From: Bacteroidota bacterium | GTDB lineage: Bacteria; Bacteroidota; Bacteroidia; Chitinophagales; Saprospiraceae | Assembly: GCA_018969455.1 (NCBI GenBank) | Contig: JAGWYI010000197.1 | Coordinates: 1-7,529 of the forward strand | Reading direction: 5' to 3' | DNA: 7,529 bases | Part shown: positions 1-6,917 of the stretch, in pieces | Position numbering within the stretch: the stretch's first letter is position 1 | Layout of the letters: each line of letters begins with the position of its first letter | Program-made: the position numbers and the translations under genes | The notes under the pieces: generated by a model | Database searches by the model: none | Told to the model about the DNA's origin: nothing | Seen by the model: the letters and a program-made list of their open reading frames with translations, nothing else

Positions 1-38
1 TTTCTGAAAAAATCACGTTAACGTGATTTTTTCAGAAA
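1..38. terminator. Perfect 38-bp palindrome, probable bidirectional terminator
   Basis: Bases 1-17 and 22-38 are exact reverse complements around a TTAA loop (18-21). An A6 tract (7-12) in the left arm faces a T6 tract (27-32) in the right arm, flanking a short GC-containing core (CACG/CGTG). Transcribed in either direction this gives a hairpin with a U-tract, the usual form of a bidirectional intrinsic terminator. It lies 108 bases downstream of the stop of the leftward trans-sulfuration gene, so it probably ends that transcript and perhaps one entering from the left. The window begins at its first base, so the repeat might extend further. Bases 39-146 hold nothing else convincing, only a 5-bp stem at 43-55. 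Confidence 0.6.
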
Positions 39-146
39 ATTTAACACTTTGTGTTTTAGAACCATACGCGATGGCGCGAGGCTATCACAAATCCATCGGG
101 AAAATTACGATGACTGGCTGAGTGTGTAATGCGTCTCGCCAGCGGG

Positions 147-1295
147 TCAATTCGCCTGATTCAACGCCAGATTCAAATCCTCGATCAAATCCGCCACATC
201 TTCCACGCCGACGCTGAGTCGGATCAGCGAATCGGTGAGCCCTACTTTCAAGCGCTCCTCGCGCGGGATGCTCGCGTGCGTCATGCTCGCGGGGTGGCCG
301 ATGAGCGATTCCACACCGCCGAGGGATTCTGCCAGGGTAAACAACTGCGTGTTGCTCAATATTTTATGGGCTGTTTCGAGGGTATTGTCTACCAGATCGA
401 AAGATACCATGCCGCCAAACAAGCGCATCTGGCGCTTGGCGATGGCGTGGTTGGGATGGCTTTCGAAGCCGGGCCAATACACTTTGGCCACTTTGGGATG
501 GTCCGCAAGAAAACGTGCAATCTGTTCGGCATTCTCGCAGGCGCGTTGTACGCGCAGATGCAAGGTTTTGATGCCCCGCAGAATCAAAAAACAATCCATT
601 GGTCCGGGCACGGCGCCGCTGGCGTTCTGGATAAAATGCAGTCGCTGCGCCAGTTCGGGATCTTTTACGATCAAACAGCCATGTACCACATCCGAGTGCC
701 CGCCAATGTATTTGGTGCCGGAATGCAGCACAATGTCGGCCCCCAGGTCGAGCGGATTTTGCAGGTAAGGCGAGGCAAACGTATTGTCGACACAGGTTAA
801 AATGCCGTGTTTTTTGGCAATGGTGCAAATGGCTTCGATATCAACGATGTTGAGCATCGGATTGGTCGGGGTTTCTATCCAGATCAGTTTGGTATCCGGC
901 CCGATTTCTTTTTCCAGATTTTCGGCCGTGTACAAATCGACAAAACGGCTTTTCAGGCCCCATTGTCCGTACACGCGTACCATTTGGCGGTAAGAGCCGC
1001 CATACAGGTCGTTTACGGCCACAATTTCGTCGCCGGTTTTGAGCAATTTGGTCACAGCATCCTGGGCTGCCAATCCGGAGCCGAAGCAAATGGCATCGAC
1101 GCCGTTTTCGAGGGCGGCCAGGTTTTTTTCTAAAGTGCTGCGGGTGGGATTTTGGGTGCGGGCGTACTCGAAGCCTTTGTGATCGCCGGGCGCATGCTGC
1201 GCGTAAGTAGAAGTTTGATAAATTGGTGTCATCACCGCGCCGGTAGAAGGATCGGGTTCGATGCCGGCATGAATTACTTTGGTTGCAAATTTCAT
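147..1295 (-). CDS. Cystathionine gamma-synthase / gamma-lyase family PLP enzyme
   Basis: This 382-residue protein belongs to the Cys/Met-metabolism PLP-dependent family (fold type I), which acts in the cytoplasm in trans-sulfuration. Cystathionine gamma-synthase joins an activated homoserine to cysteine; the close relative gamma-lyase splits cystathionine. Visible signatures are Tyr44/Arg46 in EYARTQNPTR (the Tyr-x-Arg that contacts PLP phosphate of a neighbouring subunit), GSGLAAQDA (73-81), DLYGGSYR (96-103, ring-stacking Tyr98), Asp170 in CVDNTFASPY (pyridine nitrogen), the Schiff-base lysine Lys195 in HSGTKYIGGHSD, the SLGGVESL segment with Glu329 (324-331), and carboxylate-binding Arg359 in LIRLSVGVED. 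Length is normal for the family. The frame stays open far upstream, into the antisense of the next gene, but homology begins at MKFATKVIHAG, so 1295 is chosen. Glu329 fits synthase or gamma-lyase better than beta-lyase; sequence alone does not separate the first two, so no symbol (metB or mccB) is given. It is transcribed divergently from the mlaE-like gene. Confidence 0.93.
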   Translation of the reverse strand: MKFATKVIHAGIEPDPSTGAVMTPIYQTSTYAQHAPGDHKGFEYARTQNPTRSTLEKNLAALENGVDAICFGSGLAAQDAVTKLLKTGDEIVAVNDLYGGSYRQMVRVYGQWGLKSRFVDLYTAENLEKEIGPDTKLIWIETPTNPMLNIVDIEAICTIAKKHGILTCVDNTFASPYLQNPLDLGADIVLHSGTKYIGGHSDVVHGCLIVKDPELAQRLHFIQNASGAVPGPMDCFLILRGIKTLHLRVQRACENAEQIARFLADHPKVAKVYWPGFESHPNHAIAKRQMRLFGGMVSFDLVDNTLETAHKILSNTQLFTLAESLGGVESLIGHPASMTHASIPREERLKVGLTDSLIRLSVGVEDVADLIEDLNLALNQAN

Positions 1296-1471
1296 AGGAA
1301 AAATCGTGGTGCACGCACCTTTGGTTAGATCAAATGGAACGCCGAAACACTCCGGATTGAAATTTTTGGGCCAAAAAGGCGTTTCAACCCGGCGCCTGAC
1401 AAAAAAATGCCTCCGGCGGCGCAAAGTTTTGCAAAAAACCTCGAACCTTTGACCACGAATATCCGCTTTAT

Positions 1472-1479
1472 CAAAATTA
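1472..1479 (-). promoter_or_regulatory. Candidate Bacteroidota -7 box for the trans-sulfuration gene
   Basis: Read on the minus strand, these bases are TAATTTTG, an exact match to the Bacteroidota -7 consensus TAnnTTTG. It lies 177 bases upstream of the start at 1295, so initiation here would give a leader of roughly 170 bases. No TTG sits about 20 bases further upstream, so the -33 element is missing or poor. On the other strand TTGACC (1449-1454) is followed after 17 bases by CAAAAT, a weak sigma-70-like match that could serve the mlaE-like gene. Neither call is strong; the match could be chance. Confidence 0.28.
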
Positions 1480-1502
1480 TCACCATCCGAAGCTGACGCT
1501 GT

Positions 1503-2264
1503 ATGAACGAATCCCTCGAGCGCTACAATTATTTGTACCACATCGGCCGCTACCTGATCATGATGAAACATGCATTCGGGCGGCCCGAGAAGTTCTCCAT
1601 GTACTACAAGGAAACCATGCGGCAGATGAACGACATCGGCGTGGGCTCGCTGATTATTGTTTGCCTCATTTCGGTTTTCATCGGCGCCGTGGCGGCCGTG
1701 CAATTTGCCTACCAGCTCGATGGGCAATTGGTGCCGCGGTATTACATCGGGTACATTGTGCGCGACCTGGCACTTATTGAGTTGTCGCCCACCATTACCT
1801 GTCTGGTACTGGCCGGCAAAGTTGGCTCCAACATGGCGGCTGAAATTGGCGGCATGCGCCAAAAGGAGCACATCGATGCCATGGAAGTGATGGGGGTGAA
1901 CACGGCGGCATATTTGATTATGCCCAAAGTGATTGCCTCTATCGTGGTGATTCCATTGCTGGTGACTTTTTCGGCTTTTGTGGCCGTGATTGGGGGGTAT
2001 TTGGCCTCAGTTCCCACCAAATTGATCACCGATGCGGAGTACATTCAGGGCGTACGCTCCTACTTTGCTCCCTATAATGTGTTTATGATGTATGTAAAAT
2101 CGACCGTTTTTGCCTACATCCTTACTTCGGTTTCCTGCTACCAGGGATACCACGTGAAGGGCGGCAGCATCGAATTGGGCCAGGCCAGCACCAAGGCGGT
2201 GGTGTACAGTGACATTATCATTTTGCTGGCCGATTACCTGATCGCCATTTTGCTGACAAGTTAG
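1503..2264 (+). CDS. MlaE-family ABC transporter permease
   Basis: This 253-residue inner-membrane protein is of the MlaE/YrbE permease family, which with an MlaF-type ATPase and an MlaD-type MCE protein moves phospholipid between inner and outer membranes. A soluble or interfacial N-terminus (1-45) precedes hydrophobic stretches at about 48-69, 86-108, 136-170, 193-212 and 233-252. The family's conserved cytoplasmic coupling segment is present at 114-133 (EIGGMRQKEHIDAMEVMGVN), as is the late motif CYQGYHVKGG followed by GQAST (212-230). Length matches the family. An in-frame TGA at 1494-1496 lies just upstream, so the ATG at 1503 is the first possible ATG start. It is followed after 16 bases by dapD, so they are probably cotranscribed. 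No MlaF or MlaD partner lies in the window, although permease and ATPase genes are often adjacent. The symbol denotes the family, not proven function. Confidence 0.9.
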   Translation: MNESLERYNYLYHIGRYLIMMKHAFGRPEKFSMYYKETMRQMNDIGVGSLIIVCLISVFIGAVAAVQFAYQLDGQLVPRYYIGYIVRDLALIELSPTITCLVLAGKVGSNMAAEIGGMRQKEHIDAMEVMGVNTAAYLIMPKVIASIVVIPLLVTFSAFVAVIGGYLASVPTKLITDAEYIQGVRSYFAPYNVFMMYVKSTVFAYILTSVSCYQGYHVKGGSIELGQASTKAVVYSDIIILLADYLIAILLTS

Positions 2265-2280
2265 ATCATTTTACCATAAC

Positions 2281-3099
2281 ATGCAAGATTTACAACAAGT
2301 TATAGAAGCTGCCTGGAACGAACGGGCGCTCCTGGCGCAGGCCGAAACGCGCGAAGCGATCCGCGCGGTGATTGAACATTTGGATAAAGGCGCCCTGCGC
2401 GTGGCCGAACCCCTTGCCGACGGCAGCTGGATCACCCACGAATGGATTAAAAAAGCGGTCATTTTGTATTTTCCCATTCAGGAAATGCAAACCATGGAAG
2501 TTGGCCCTTACGAATATTACGATAAAATTTCCCTCAAAAGCGGGTATGCCGCGCAAGGAGTGCGGGTAGTTCCACCGGCAGTGGCCCGATATGGCGCATT
2601 TATCGAAAAAGGCGCGATTTTAATGCCTTCTTATGTCAACATCGGCGCCTGGGTGGGCAGCGGAACCATGGTAGATACCTGGGCAACGGTAGGCTCCTGT
2701 GCGCAAATCGGCCGCAACGTGCACCTGGCCGGCGGTGTGGGCATCGGCGGCGTCCTCGAACCCGCTCAGGCAACGCCCACCATCATTGAGGATGAATGTT
2801 TTATCGGTTCCCGTTGCATTGTGGTGGAAGGCGTGCATGTGGAACGCGAAGCGGTGTTGGGCGCCAATGTGGTGCTCACCCAAAGCACGCACATTGTTGA
2901 TGTTACCGGATCGGAACCGCAAATTTTGAAAGGGCGCGTACCGGCTCGTTCGGTGGTGATTCCGGGTTCTTACACCCGCCAGTTTCCGGCCGGATCCTAT
3001 CAGGTAGCCTGCGCGCTCATAATTGGAAAACGCCAGGAAAGCACCGACAAAAAAGTATCGCTCAATGACGCCTTGCGCACCTATCAGGTCGCCGGTTAA
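2281..3099 (+). CDS. dapD: 2,3,4,5-tetrahydropyridine-2,6-dicarboxylate N-succinyltransferase
   Basis: DapD transfers succinyl from succinyl-CoA to tetrahydrodipicolinate in the succinylase branch of the diaminopimelate/lysine pathway, a cytoplasmic step that feeds peptidoglycan and lysine. The 272 residues match the usual length of about 274. The N-terminal helical domain (1-95) contains GALRVAEPLADGSWITHEWIK, cut here to the part at 37-56. From about residue 96 the left-handed parallel beta-helix of hexapeptide repeats begins: VRVVPPAVARYGAFI, then LMPSYVNIGAWV (114-125), MVDTWATVGSCAQIG (130-144) and HLAGGVGIGGVLEP (148-161). These are near-identical in proteobacterial DapD. Asp132 and Glu170 or Glu183 lie in the regions of the catalytic acidic pair reported for the family. 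The C-terminal part carries GRVPARSVVIPG (218-229). The protein should be a trimer. Its start follows the mlaE-like stop by 16 bases and its stop precedes the RDD gene by 6 bases, which supports one operon. Confidence 0.97.
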   Translation: MQDLQQVIEAAWNERALLAQAETREAIRAVIEHLDKGALRVAEPLADGSWITHEWIKKAVILYFPIQEMQTMEVGPYEYYDKISLKSGYAAQGVRVVPPAVARYGAFIEKGAILMPSYVNIGAWVGSGTMVDTWATVGSCAQIGRNVHLAGGVGIGGVLEPAQATPTIIEDECFIGSRCIVVEGVHVEREAVLGANVVLTQSTHIVDVTGSEPQILKGRVPARSVVIPGSYTRQFPAGSYQVACALIIGKRQESTDKKVSLNDALRTYQVAG

Positions 3100-3105
3100 A
3101 AAAGC

Positions 3106-3846
3106 ATGGCAAACACCATTGAAATCACGACAACCCAGCACGTAACCATCGAGTACGAACTGGCATCCCTGCGCGAGCGCCTGCTCGCCTGGGTGCTGGA
3201 TGTGCTTGCCTACGCCTTTTTAGCCTATCTATGCCTTTACATGATCGGATCCATCTTGAGATGGCAGGGCGATGGGAGCGCAGAATTCTATTTTATACTC
3301 ATTGCTTTGGGTTTGTTTGTATATTTCATCCTTTTTGAAATATGGAATAGAGGCCAAACGCCAGGGAAACGTGCCGTTGGCATCAAGGTCGTGCGACTGG
3401 ATGGGAAAGAACCTGAATGGGGAGATATTGTTTTGCGATCGGTCCTATACCTCATGGATGCTTTTTTTAGCTTGGGCGTATTGGGCGCTATACTCATTAA
3501 AACCAGCCCCAAGGCACAACGCCTGGGTGATATGGCGGCCAATACCGCCCTTATCCGATTGAGCAGTACCCAAAACAACTACCGTTTGGATGAAATTTTA
3601 AACATCTCTTCTTTGCAAACGTATACCCCGGTATACCCCCAGGTGAATAATCTCACAGAACGCGATATGCTTTTTATAAAAACCGTTCTGAATCGGTATG
3701 CAAAATACCCCAATGCGGCCCATGAAGCAGTGGTGATTGATTTAGTATACCACCTGGTACCCATCCTGAAACTGGAGCAAGCTCCTGCCGACAAAATAGC
3801 GTTTTTAAAAACATTGTTACGCGACTATGTTGTTCTAACAAGATGA
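3106..3846 (+). CDS. RDD family membrane protein with C-terminal soluble extension
   Basis: This 246-residue protein has an RDD domain of unknown biochemical role in residues 20-150. Signature positions are Arg25 and Asp32 in RLLAWVLDVLAY, the NRGQTPGKRAVGIKVVRLDG block (81-100), Arg111/Asp118 in RSVLYLMDAFF, and AQRLGDMAANTALI (137-150). Three hydrophobic segments (about 28-51, 60-80, 110-131) place it in the cytoplasmic membrane. Residues 151-246 form a soluble, helix-prone tail (LTERDMLFIKTVLNRY and LVYHLVPILKLEQ) that short RDD proteins lack. Some Bacteroidota RDD proteins with such tails are, from memory, found beside SpoIIM-like and MoxR/DUF58 genes; those neighbours are not here. The ATG lies 6 bases after the dapD stop in an A-rich stretch without a clear Shine-Dalgarno site. 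Base composition becomes AT-richer than in dapD, especially in the second half. Function cannot be stated. Confidence 0.88.
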   Translation: MANTIEITTTQHVTIEYELASLRERLLAWVLDVLAYAFLAYLCLYMIGSILRWQGDGSAEFYFILIALGLFVYFILFEIWNRGQTPGKRAVGIKVVRLDGKEPEWGDIVLRSVLYLMDAFFSLGVLGAILIKTSPKAQRLGDMAANTALIRLSSTQNNYRLDEILNISSLQTYTPVYPQVNNLTERDMLFIKTVLNRYAKYPNAAHEAVVIDLVYHLVPILKLEQAPADKIAFLKTLLRDYVVLTR

Positions 3847-3849
3847 TTT

Positions 3850-3884
3850 AAAATTAATTACATATTTTTATTAATATTTTTTTT
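3850..3884 (+). terminator. Weak AT-only hairpin with T8 tract after the operon
   Basis: Four bases after the RDD stop, AAAA and TTAAT (3850-3858) can pair with ATTAA (3870-3874) and TTTT (3877-3880), leaving a 2-base bulge, and the T run continues to 3884. The stem has no GC pairs, so termination would be weak. The rest of the spacer to 3966 is AT-rich. It also holds a 5-bp inverted repeat CGCAT/ATGCG (3905-3909 and 3915-3919), possibly an operator but as easily chance, and an imperfect TAnnTTTG-like site near 3938-3945 with no TTG partner. No gene is visible in it. Confidence 0.25.
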
Positions 3885-3966
3885 ATTCCAAATGGCATTC
3901 TTAACGCATACTTAATGCGATGCTTCCCAGGCTTGACTTATTTTGCCTGAAAACAACATCCACGAA

Positions 3967-6693
3967 ATGCGTTATTTCCTTTCTATTGGCCTTCTATTGT
4001 GCGGAATTACAGTTTTACTTGCACAAAAGAACATTGCACTGCCACTTGTTCCCGCTGGCGATGCCTACAACCGAATCAATCCGAAAACCTACAGCATTAT
4101 TCCCAGCGGACGGTACATCACACCTGCCGGACACACGACCCGAATCGCCCGCGGACCGTACGGCATCGCCATCGCGCCCGACGAGCATCAGGTGCTGATT
4201 TTACACCACAATGCCATCGTAACCGTGGTGGATCCGCGCAAACCGGACAATATCCTATATGCCCCCAGTCAGGATGGTAAAATTCCTGCCGTTGGACCCG
4301 CGACTTTTCTCGGCGTCGTATATGCCAAAGACGGCAAAACGGCCTACCTGAGTGGCGGCGACAAAGGCACTATTTTGGTCATTGATCCCTTTACTTTGCT
4401 CAAGACAGGCGAAATTTCCATCGATGGCGACTACATGGGCCATAAATACGAAGATTCCTTTACCTCCGATATTGCCATCGACCACAACCGCAATGAATTG
4501 CTGGTGCTCGATCGCGGCAACAACCGCCTGGTGCGTTACAGCCTCAGCGACAACAAAATCACCAGCAGCATTCCGGTGGGCCGTATTCCGTTTGGCGTAT
4601 CCCTTTCGCCCGATGGGAAATACGCGTTTGTGGCCAATGTTGGGCTGTACGACTACCCCGTATTGCCGGGCGTAACAGCCACCAACAAAGACACCATGAT
4701 GCTGCAGTTCCCCGCGTATGGCGCACTCACGAAAGAAGCCGAAACGGGCGTAACCTTGCCCGATGGCCGCGTGATTCCAGGCCTTGGCAACGCTTTGGCC
4801 GATGAAGCCATGTCGGTGTGGGTAGTCGATCTGGCTCAAAATCAAGTAGTTAACAAATTCAAAACCGGCTACCAGATCGGCGAAAAAATAGAAGATGTGG
4901 AAATTGTGGGCGGCGCCAGCCCCAATTCTGTGGCCGTAGGCAGCCAATATGCCTTTGTTTCCAATGCCACCAACGACCTGATCAGCATCATCGACTATAA
5001 AAAAGGCAAAATGGTGGGCGAAATCAAACTGTCCGATTTTGCGCAAAGCGCCGGCGTTCCCAAAGCCACTTCCCAACTGCTGCGCAAATACCGCGGCATG
5101 ATGCCGTTCGGATTGACGCTTTCGCACGACGAAAAAACGCTGTATGTGGCTTTGTTGGGCTTCAATGCTGTGGCGGTGATTGATGTGCCGCAGAAAAAAG
5201 TAAAAGCCCTCATTCCCACCGGCTGGGGAACCACCCGCGTGGCCATTTCCAAAAACGACCAGCAATTATTTATCCTCTCGGCCCGCGGATATGGCGCAGG
5301 GCCCAATGGCGGCAAAGGCTATGTAGCGCCCTATTATGGCACCTATATTGGTGATATTCAATTGGGTACGCTGCAAATTGTAGACAATGTGCAATCGTCG
5401 GCCTTGTTGAAAAACTGGACCTCCCAAACCCTCAACAACACCTTTAAAATCACCCAGGTGTTTGATGATGGCAAAAACCCCTGCCCGGCACAGCCCGGAA
5501 TGCGGAAGAGCCCGATTAAACATGTGTTTTACATCACCAAGGAAAACCGCACCTACGATGAAATGTTTGCTCAAATCAAAACCGGTAAAGGCGATGTGAG
5601 CCTGGCGCGTTTTGGCGTAGATGTGCCACTCATTGCCGGGAAAGACACCCTCAAAAAAGTGAGCGTAAGCCCCAACCACCACAGCATCGGGAAAAAATGG
5701 GCCATGTCAGACAATTTTTATTGCGATTCCGACGCCAGCATCCACGGGCATCACTGGATGATGGGCACCATCCCCAACGAATATGTTGAGGCCAATTCCG
5801 CCGCCGACTCCCGCTTTTTGCCTTTGTCAACAGCCCCAGGCCGTCGTTTCCCCAAAGCAACCGGCGCAGTTGATCCGGAAGATTACAACGAAGCCGGTGG
5901 CATTTGGGAAAACCTGGAGCGCAACCACATTTCGTATTATAATTTTGGCGAAGTGAACGAGTTTTCGGGCAACTACGAAGAATGGAACGACACCATTTTC
6001 GGCGCAGCCCATCCTGTACCATTCCCGCTGCCAAAGGCGGTGTACGCCCACACCAGCCGCGAATACGCCGGCTTCAACTGCAACATTCCCGACCAGTTCC
6101 GCGTCGATCAGTTTGAAAAAGTGTTCACCGAGCGCTGGCTGAGCGGAAAAGAAGAAATGCCGGCCTTCATCGGCATGCAATTGCCCAATGACCATACCGC
6201 CGACCCGCGTCCGCAAGATGGCTACCCCTACATCCACTCCTTTGTGGCCGACAACGACCTGGCCCTGGGCCGCATTCTGCAGTTTCTTTCCCATACCAAA
6301 TACTGGAAAGACATGCTGGTGATTGTAACCGAAGACGATCCGCAAGGCGGCCAGGACCACATCGACGCCCACCGCAGCGTGCTCCTGATGGCCGGACCTT
6401 ATGTAAAAAAAGGGTACATGTCGCACCGACACGCCAATTTTGGCTCCCTCTTGCGCACCATGTACCACATCCTGGGCATTTCGCCGGTGAACCAGTACGA
6501 TGCAACCGCGAGTTTGTTGACCGATTTTTTCACCGACCAACCCGATTACAGCCCCTACAAAGTGCTCGCGCACGACCCGCAGGTATTTCAGCCCGAAAAG
6601 TCGCTGAAACGTTATGGGAAGACCTTTGATTGGCGGAAGATTGAGATGAGTGGGAAGATGGATGATGAGGCGGAGATGCGGAAGGGGCATTAG
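3967..6693 (+). CDS. Secreted YncE-type beta-propeller / phosphoesterase fusion protein
   Basis: This 908-residue protein matches the architecture known as bifunctional YncE family/alkaline phosphatase family protein. Residues 1-19 are a signal peptide (MRYFLSIGLLLCGITVLLA) with likely signal-peptidase-I cleavage before Gln20; Cys12 lacks a proper lipobox. Residues 60-480 hold about seven YVTN/NHL-like blades, for example GPYGIAIAPDEHQVLILH (63-80), VSLSPDGKYAFVANVG (211-226), YAFVSNATNDLISIIDYKKG (328-347) and LTLSHDEKTLYVALLGFNAV (383-402). From about 515 a PF04185-like phosphoesterase begins with HVFYITKENRTYDEMF (519-534). Candidate metal or active-site residues lie in DNFYCDSDASIHGHHW (582-597), NDHTAD (741-746) and TEDDPQGGQDHIDAHRS (788-804). 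It is expected to cleave phosphate esters outside the cytoplasm; substrate unknown. The ATG at 3967 is preferred over an in-frame TTG at 3943 because it puts the signal peptide at the N-terminus. No type IX sorting domain is evident. The last 20 codons are purine-rich and switch to AAG/GAG. Confidence 0.92.
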   Translation: MRYFLSIGLLLCGITVLLAQKNIALPLVPAGDAYNRINPKTYSIIPSGRYITPAGHTTRIARGPYGIAIAPDEHQVLILHHNAIVTVVDPRKPDNILYAPSQDGKIPAVGPATFLGVVYAKDGKTAYLSGGDKGTILVIDPFTLLKTGEISIDGDYMGHKYEDSFTSDIAIDHNRNELLVLDRGNNRLVRYSLSDNKITSSIPVGRIPFGVSLSPDGKYAFVANVGLYDYPVLPGVTATNKDTMMLQFPAYGALTKEAETGVTLPDGRVIPGLGNALADEAMSVWVVDLAQNQVVNKFKTGYQIGEKIEDVEIVGGASPNSVAVGSQYAFVSNATNDLISIIDYKKGKMVGEIKLSDFAQSAGVPKATSQLLRKYRGMMPFGLTLSHDEKTLYVALLGFNAVAVIDVPQKKVKALIPTGWGTTRVAISKNDQQLFILSARGYGAGPNGGKGYVAPYYGTYIGDIQLGTLQIVDNVQSSALLKNWTSQTLNNTFKITQVFDDGKNPCPAQPGMRKSPIKHVFYITKENRTYDEMFAQIKTGKGDVSLARFGVDVPLIAGKDTLKKVSVSPNHHSIGKKWAMSDNFYCDSDASIHGHHWMMGTIPNEYVEANSAADSRFLPLSTAPGRRFPKATGAVDPEDYNEAGGIWENLERNHISYYNFGEVNEFSGNYEEWNDTIFGAAHPVPFPLPKAVYAHTSREYAGFNCNIPDQFRVDQFEKVFTERWLSGKEEMPAFIGMQLPNDHTADPRPQDGYPYIHSFVADNDLALGRILQFLSHTKYWKDMLVIVTEDDPQGGQDHIDAHRSVLLMAGPYVKKGYMSHRHANFGSLLRTMYHILGISPVNQYDATASLLTDFFTDQPDYSPYKVLAHDPQVFQPEKSLKRYGKTFDWRKIEMSGKMDDEAEMRKGH

Positions 6694-6753
6694 ATTGCCG
6701 ATTTCCGATTTGTTCGATTTTCGATTTTTGATTGGATTTTTGATTTCCGATTT
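6693..6753. repeat. Degenerate 7-base tandem repeat array (GATTTYY)
   Basis: Copies of a heptamer close to GATTTCC or GATTTTT begin at 6693, 6700, 6707, 6716, 6723, 6730, 6735, 6742 and 6749. Spacings are 7, 7, 9, 7, 7, 5, 7 and 7, so the array keeps an overall 7-base phase across 56 bases; the 9 and the 5 compensate each other. The 12-mer GATTTCCGATTT occurs twice exactly (6700-6711 and 6742-6753). The array begins on the last base of the phosphoesterase stop codon and runs into the terminator stem. It resembles the short tandem heptamer repeats known between genes in some bacteria; no function is implied. Confidence 0.6.
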
Positions 6754-6810
6754 ATGGGCTATGGCGGTAGGTTTTTTTTGGGAGCCTACCGCTGTAGCGT
6801 ATGTTTTTTT
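6753..6810 (+). terminator. Strong rho-independent terminator of the phosphoesterase gene
   Basis: Bases 6758-6771 pair with 6785-6798 as a 14-bp stem around a 13-base loop (T8 then GGGAG). The inner 8 bp (GCGGTAGG/CCTACCGC) are perfect, and two of the outer pairs are G-U wobbles. Past one G/G mismatch, four more pairs (6753-6756 with 6800-6803) bring the stem exactly to a T7 tract (6804-6810). Both wobbles become C-A mismatches in minus-strand RNA, so the hairpin is best as plus-strand RNA, as expected for ending the gene that stops at 6693. Confidence 0.65.
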
Positions 6811-6839
6811 GGAAATATGGGGTATTGGGGTTAAGTTTG
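6809..6839 (+). promoter_or_regulatory. Bacteroidota-type promoter (TTG-N20-TAAGTTTG)
   Basis: TTG at 6809-6811 and TAAGTTTG at 6832-6839 are separated by 20 bases. This is an exact match to the Bacteroidota primary-sigma promoter consensus of a -33 TTG and a -7 TAnnTTTG spaced about 19-21 bases. Transcription would start near 6845 and give a leader of about 120 bases before the partial gene at 6965. The -33 element overlaps the end of the upstream terminator T-run, so the two transcription units meet almost base to base. The match is by eye in a T/G-rich region, where chance hits are likelier. Confidence 0.5.
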
Positions 6840-6862
6840 CTATTCGTTACCGCAGTTGACTA

Positions 6863-6917
6863 GGGATTGGGTTTTTAAGATTTGGGAGTTAATTTAGGGA
6901 GGGGTAGGGAATGTGGG
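6863..6917 (+). other. G-run cluster with a canonical G-quadruplex motif
   Basis: Seven runs of three or more G lie in 55 bases, beginning at 6863, 6869, 6884, 6897, 6901, 6907 and 6915. The last four fit the canonical G-quadruplex pattern with loops of 1, 2 and 5 bases (6897-6917). The G strand is the coding strand, so the motif would be carried in the 5' leader RNA of the gene at 6965 if the promoter at 6809-6839 is used. It lies within an 80-base stretch (6861-6940) containing no C. Whether it folds is not known from sequence. Confidence 0.5.

Noticed and set aside
129..1133. Plus-strand ORFs opposite the trans-sulfuration gene
   Set aside because: They mirror the coding strand, contain no recognisable family and lack plausible starts; shadows of the minus-strand gene.
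1296..1502. SAM riboswitch or other known leader RNA in the divergent spacer
   Set aside because: No multi-helix junction or conserved core could be recognised on either strand; only short hairpins are visible.
1296..1871. Upstream extension of the trans-sulfuration ORF on the minus strand (192 extra codons)
   Set aside because: The extension is antisense to the mlaE-like coding region, has no recognisable domain, and family homology begins precisely at MKFATKVIHAG (1295).
3621..3640. Tandem near-duplicate of GTATACCCC in the RDD gene
   Set aside because: Two 10-base units in coding sequence, explained by the residues TPVYP; too short to call a repeat or binding site.
3943..3966. Alternative TTG start for the propeller-phosphoesterase gene
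   Set aside because: It would put eight polar residues (with MPENNIHE) ahead of a typical signal peptide; the ATG at 3967 starts directly on MRYFLSIG.
4255..5265. 336-codon minus-strand ORF inside the phosphoesterase gene
   Set aside because: It is His/Gly/Phe-rich with no domain, wholly antisense to a well-supported gene; a shadow of that gene's codon bias. The same holds for the antisense ORF at 5827-6690.
6650..6859. 69-codon plus-strand ORF across the end of the phosphoesterase gene and spacer
   Set aside because: Its Phe/Leu/Asp periodicity comes from the heptamer repeat and it runs through the terminator hairpin; not a credible gene.
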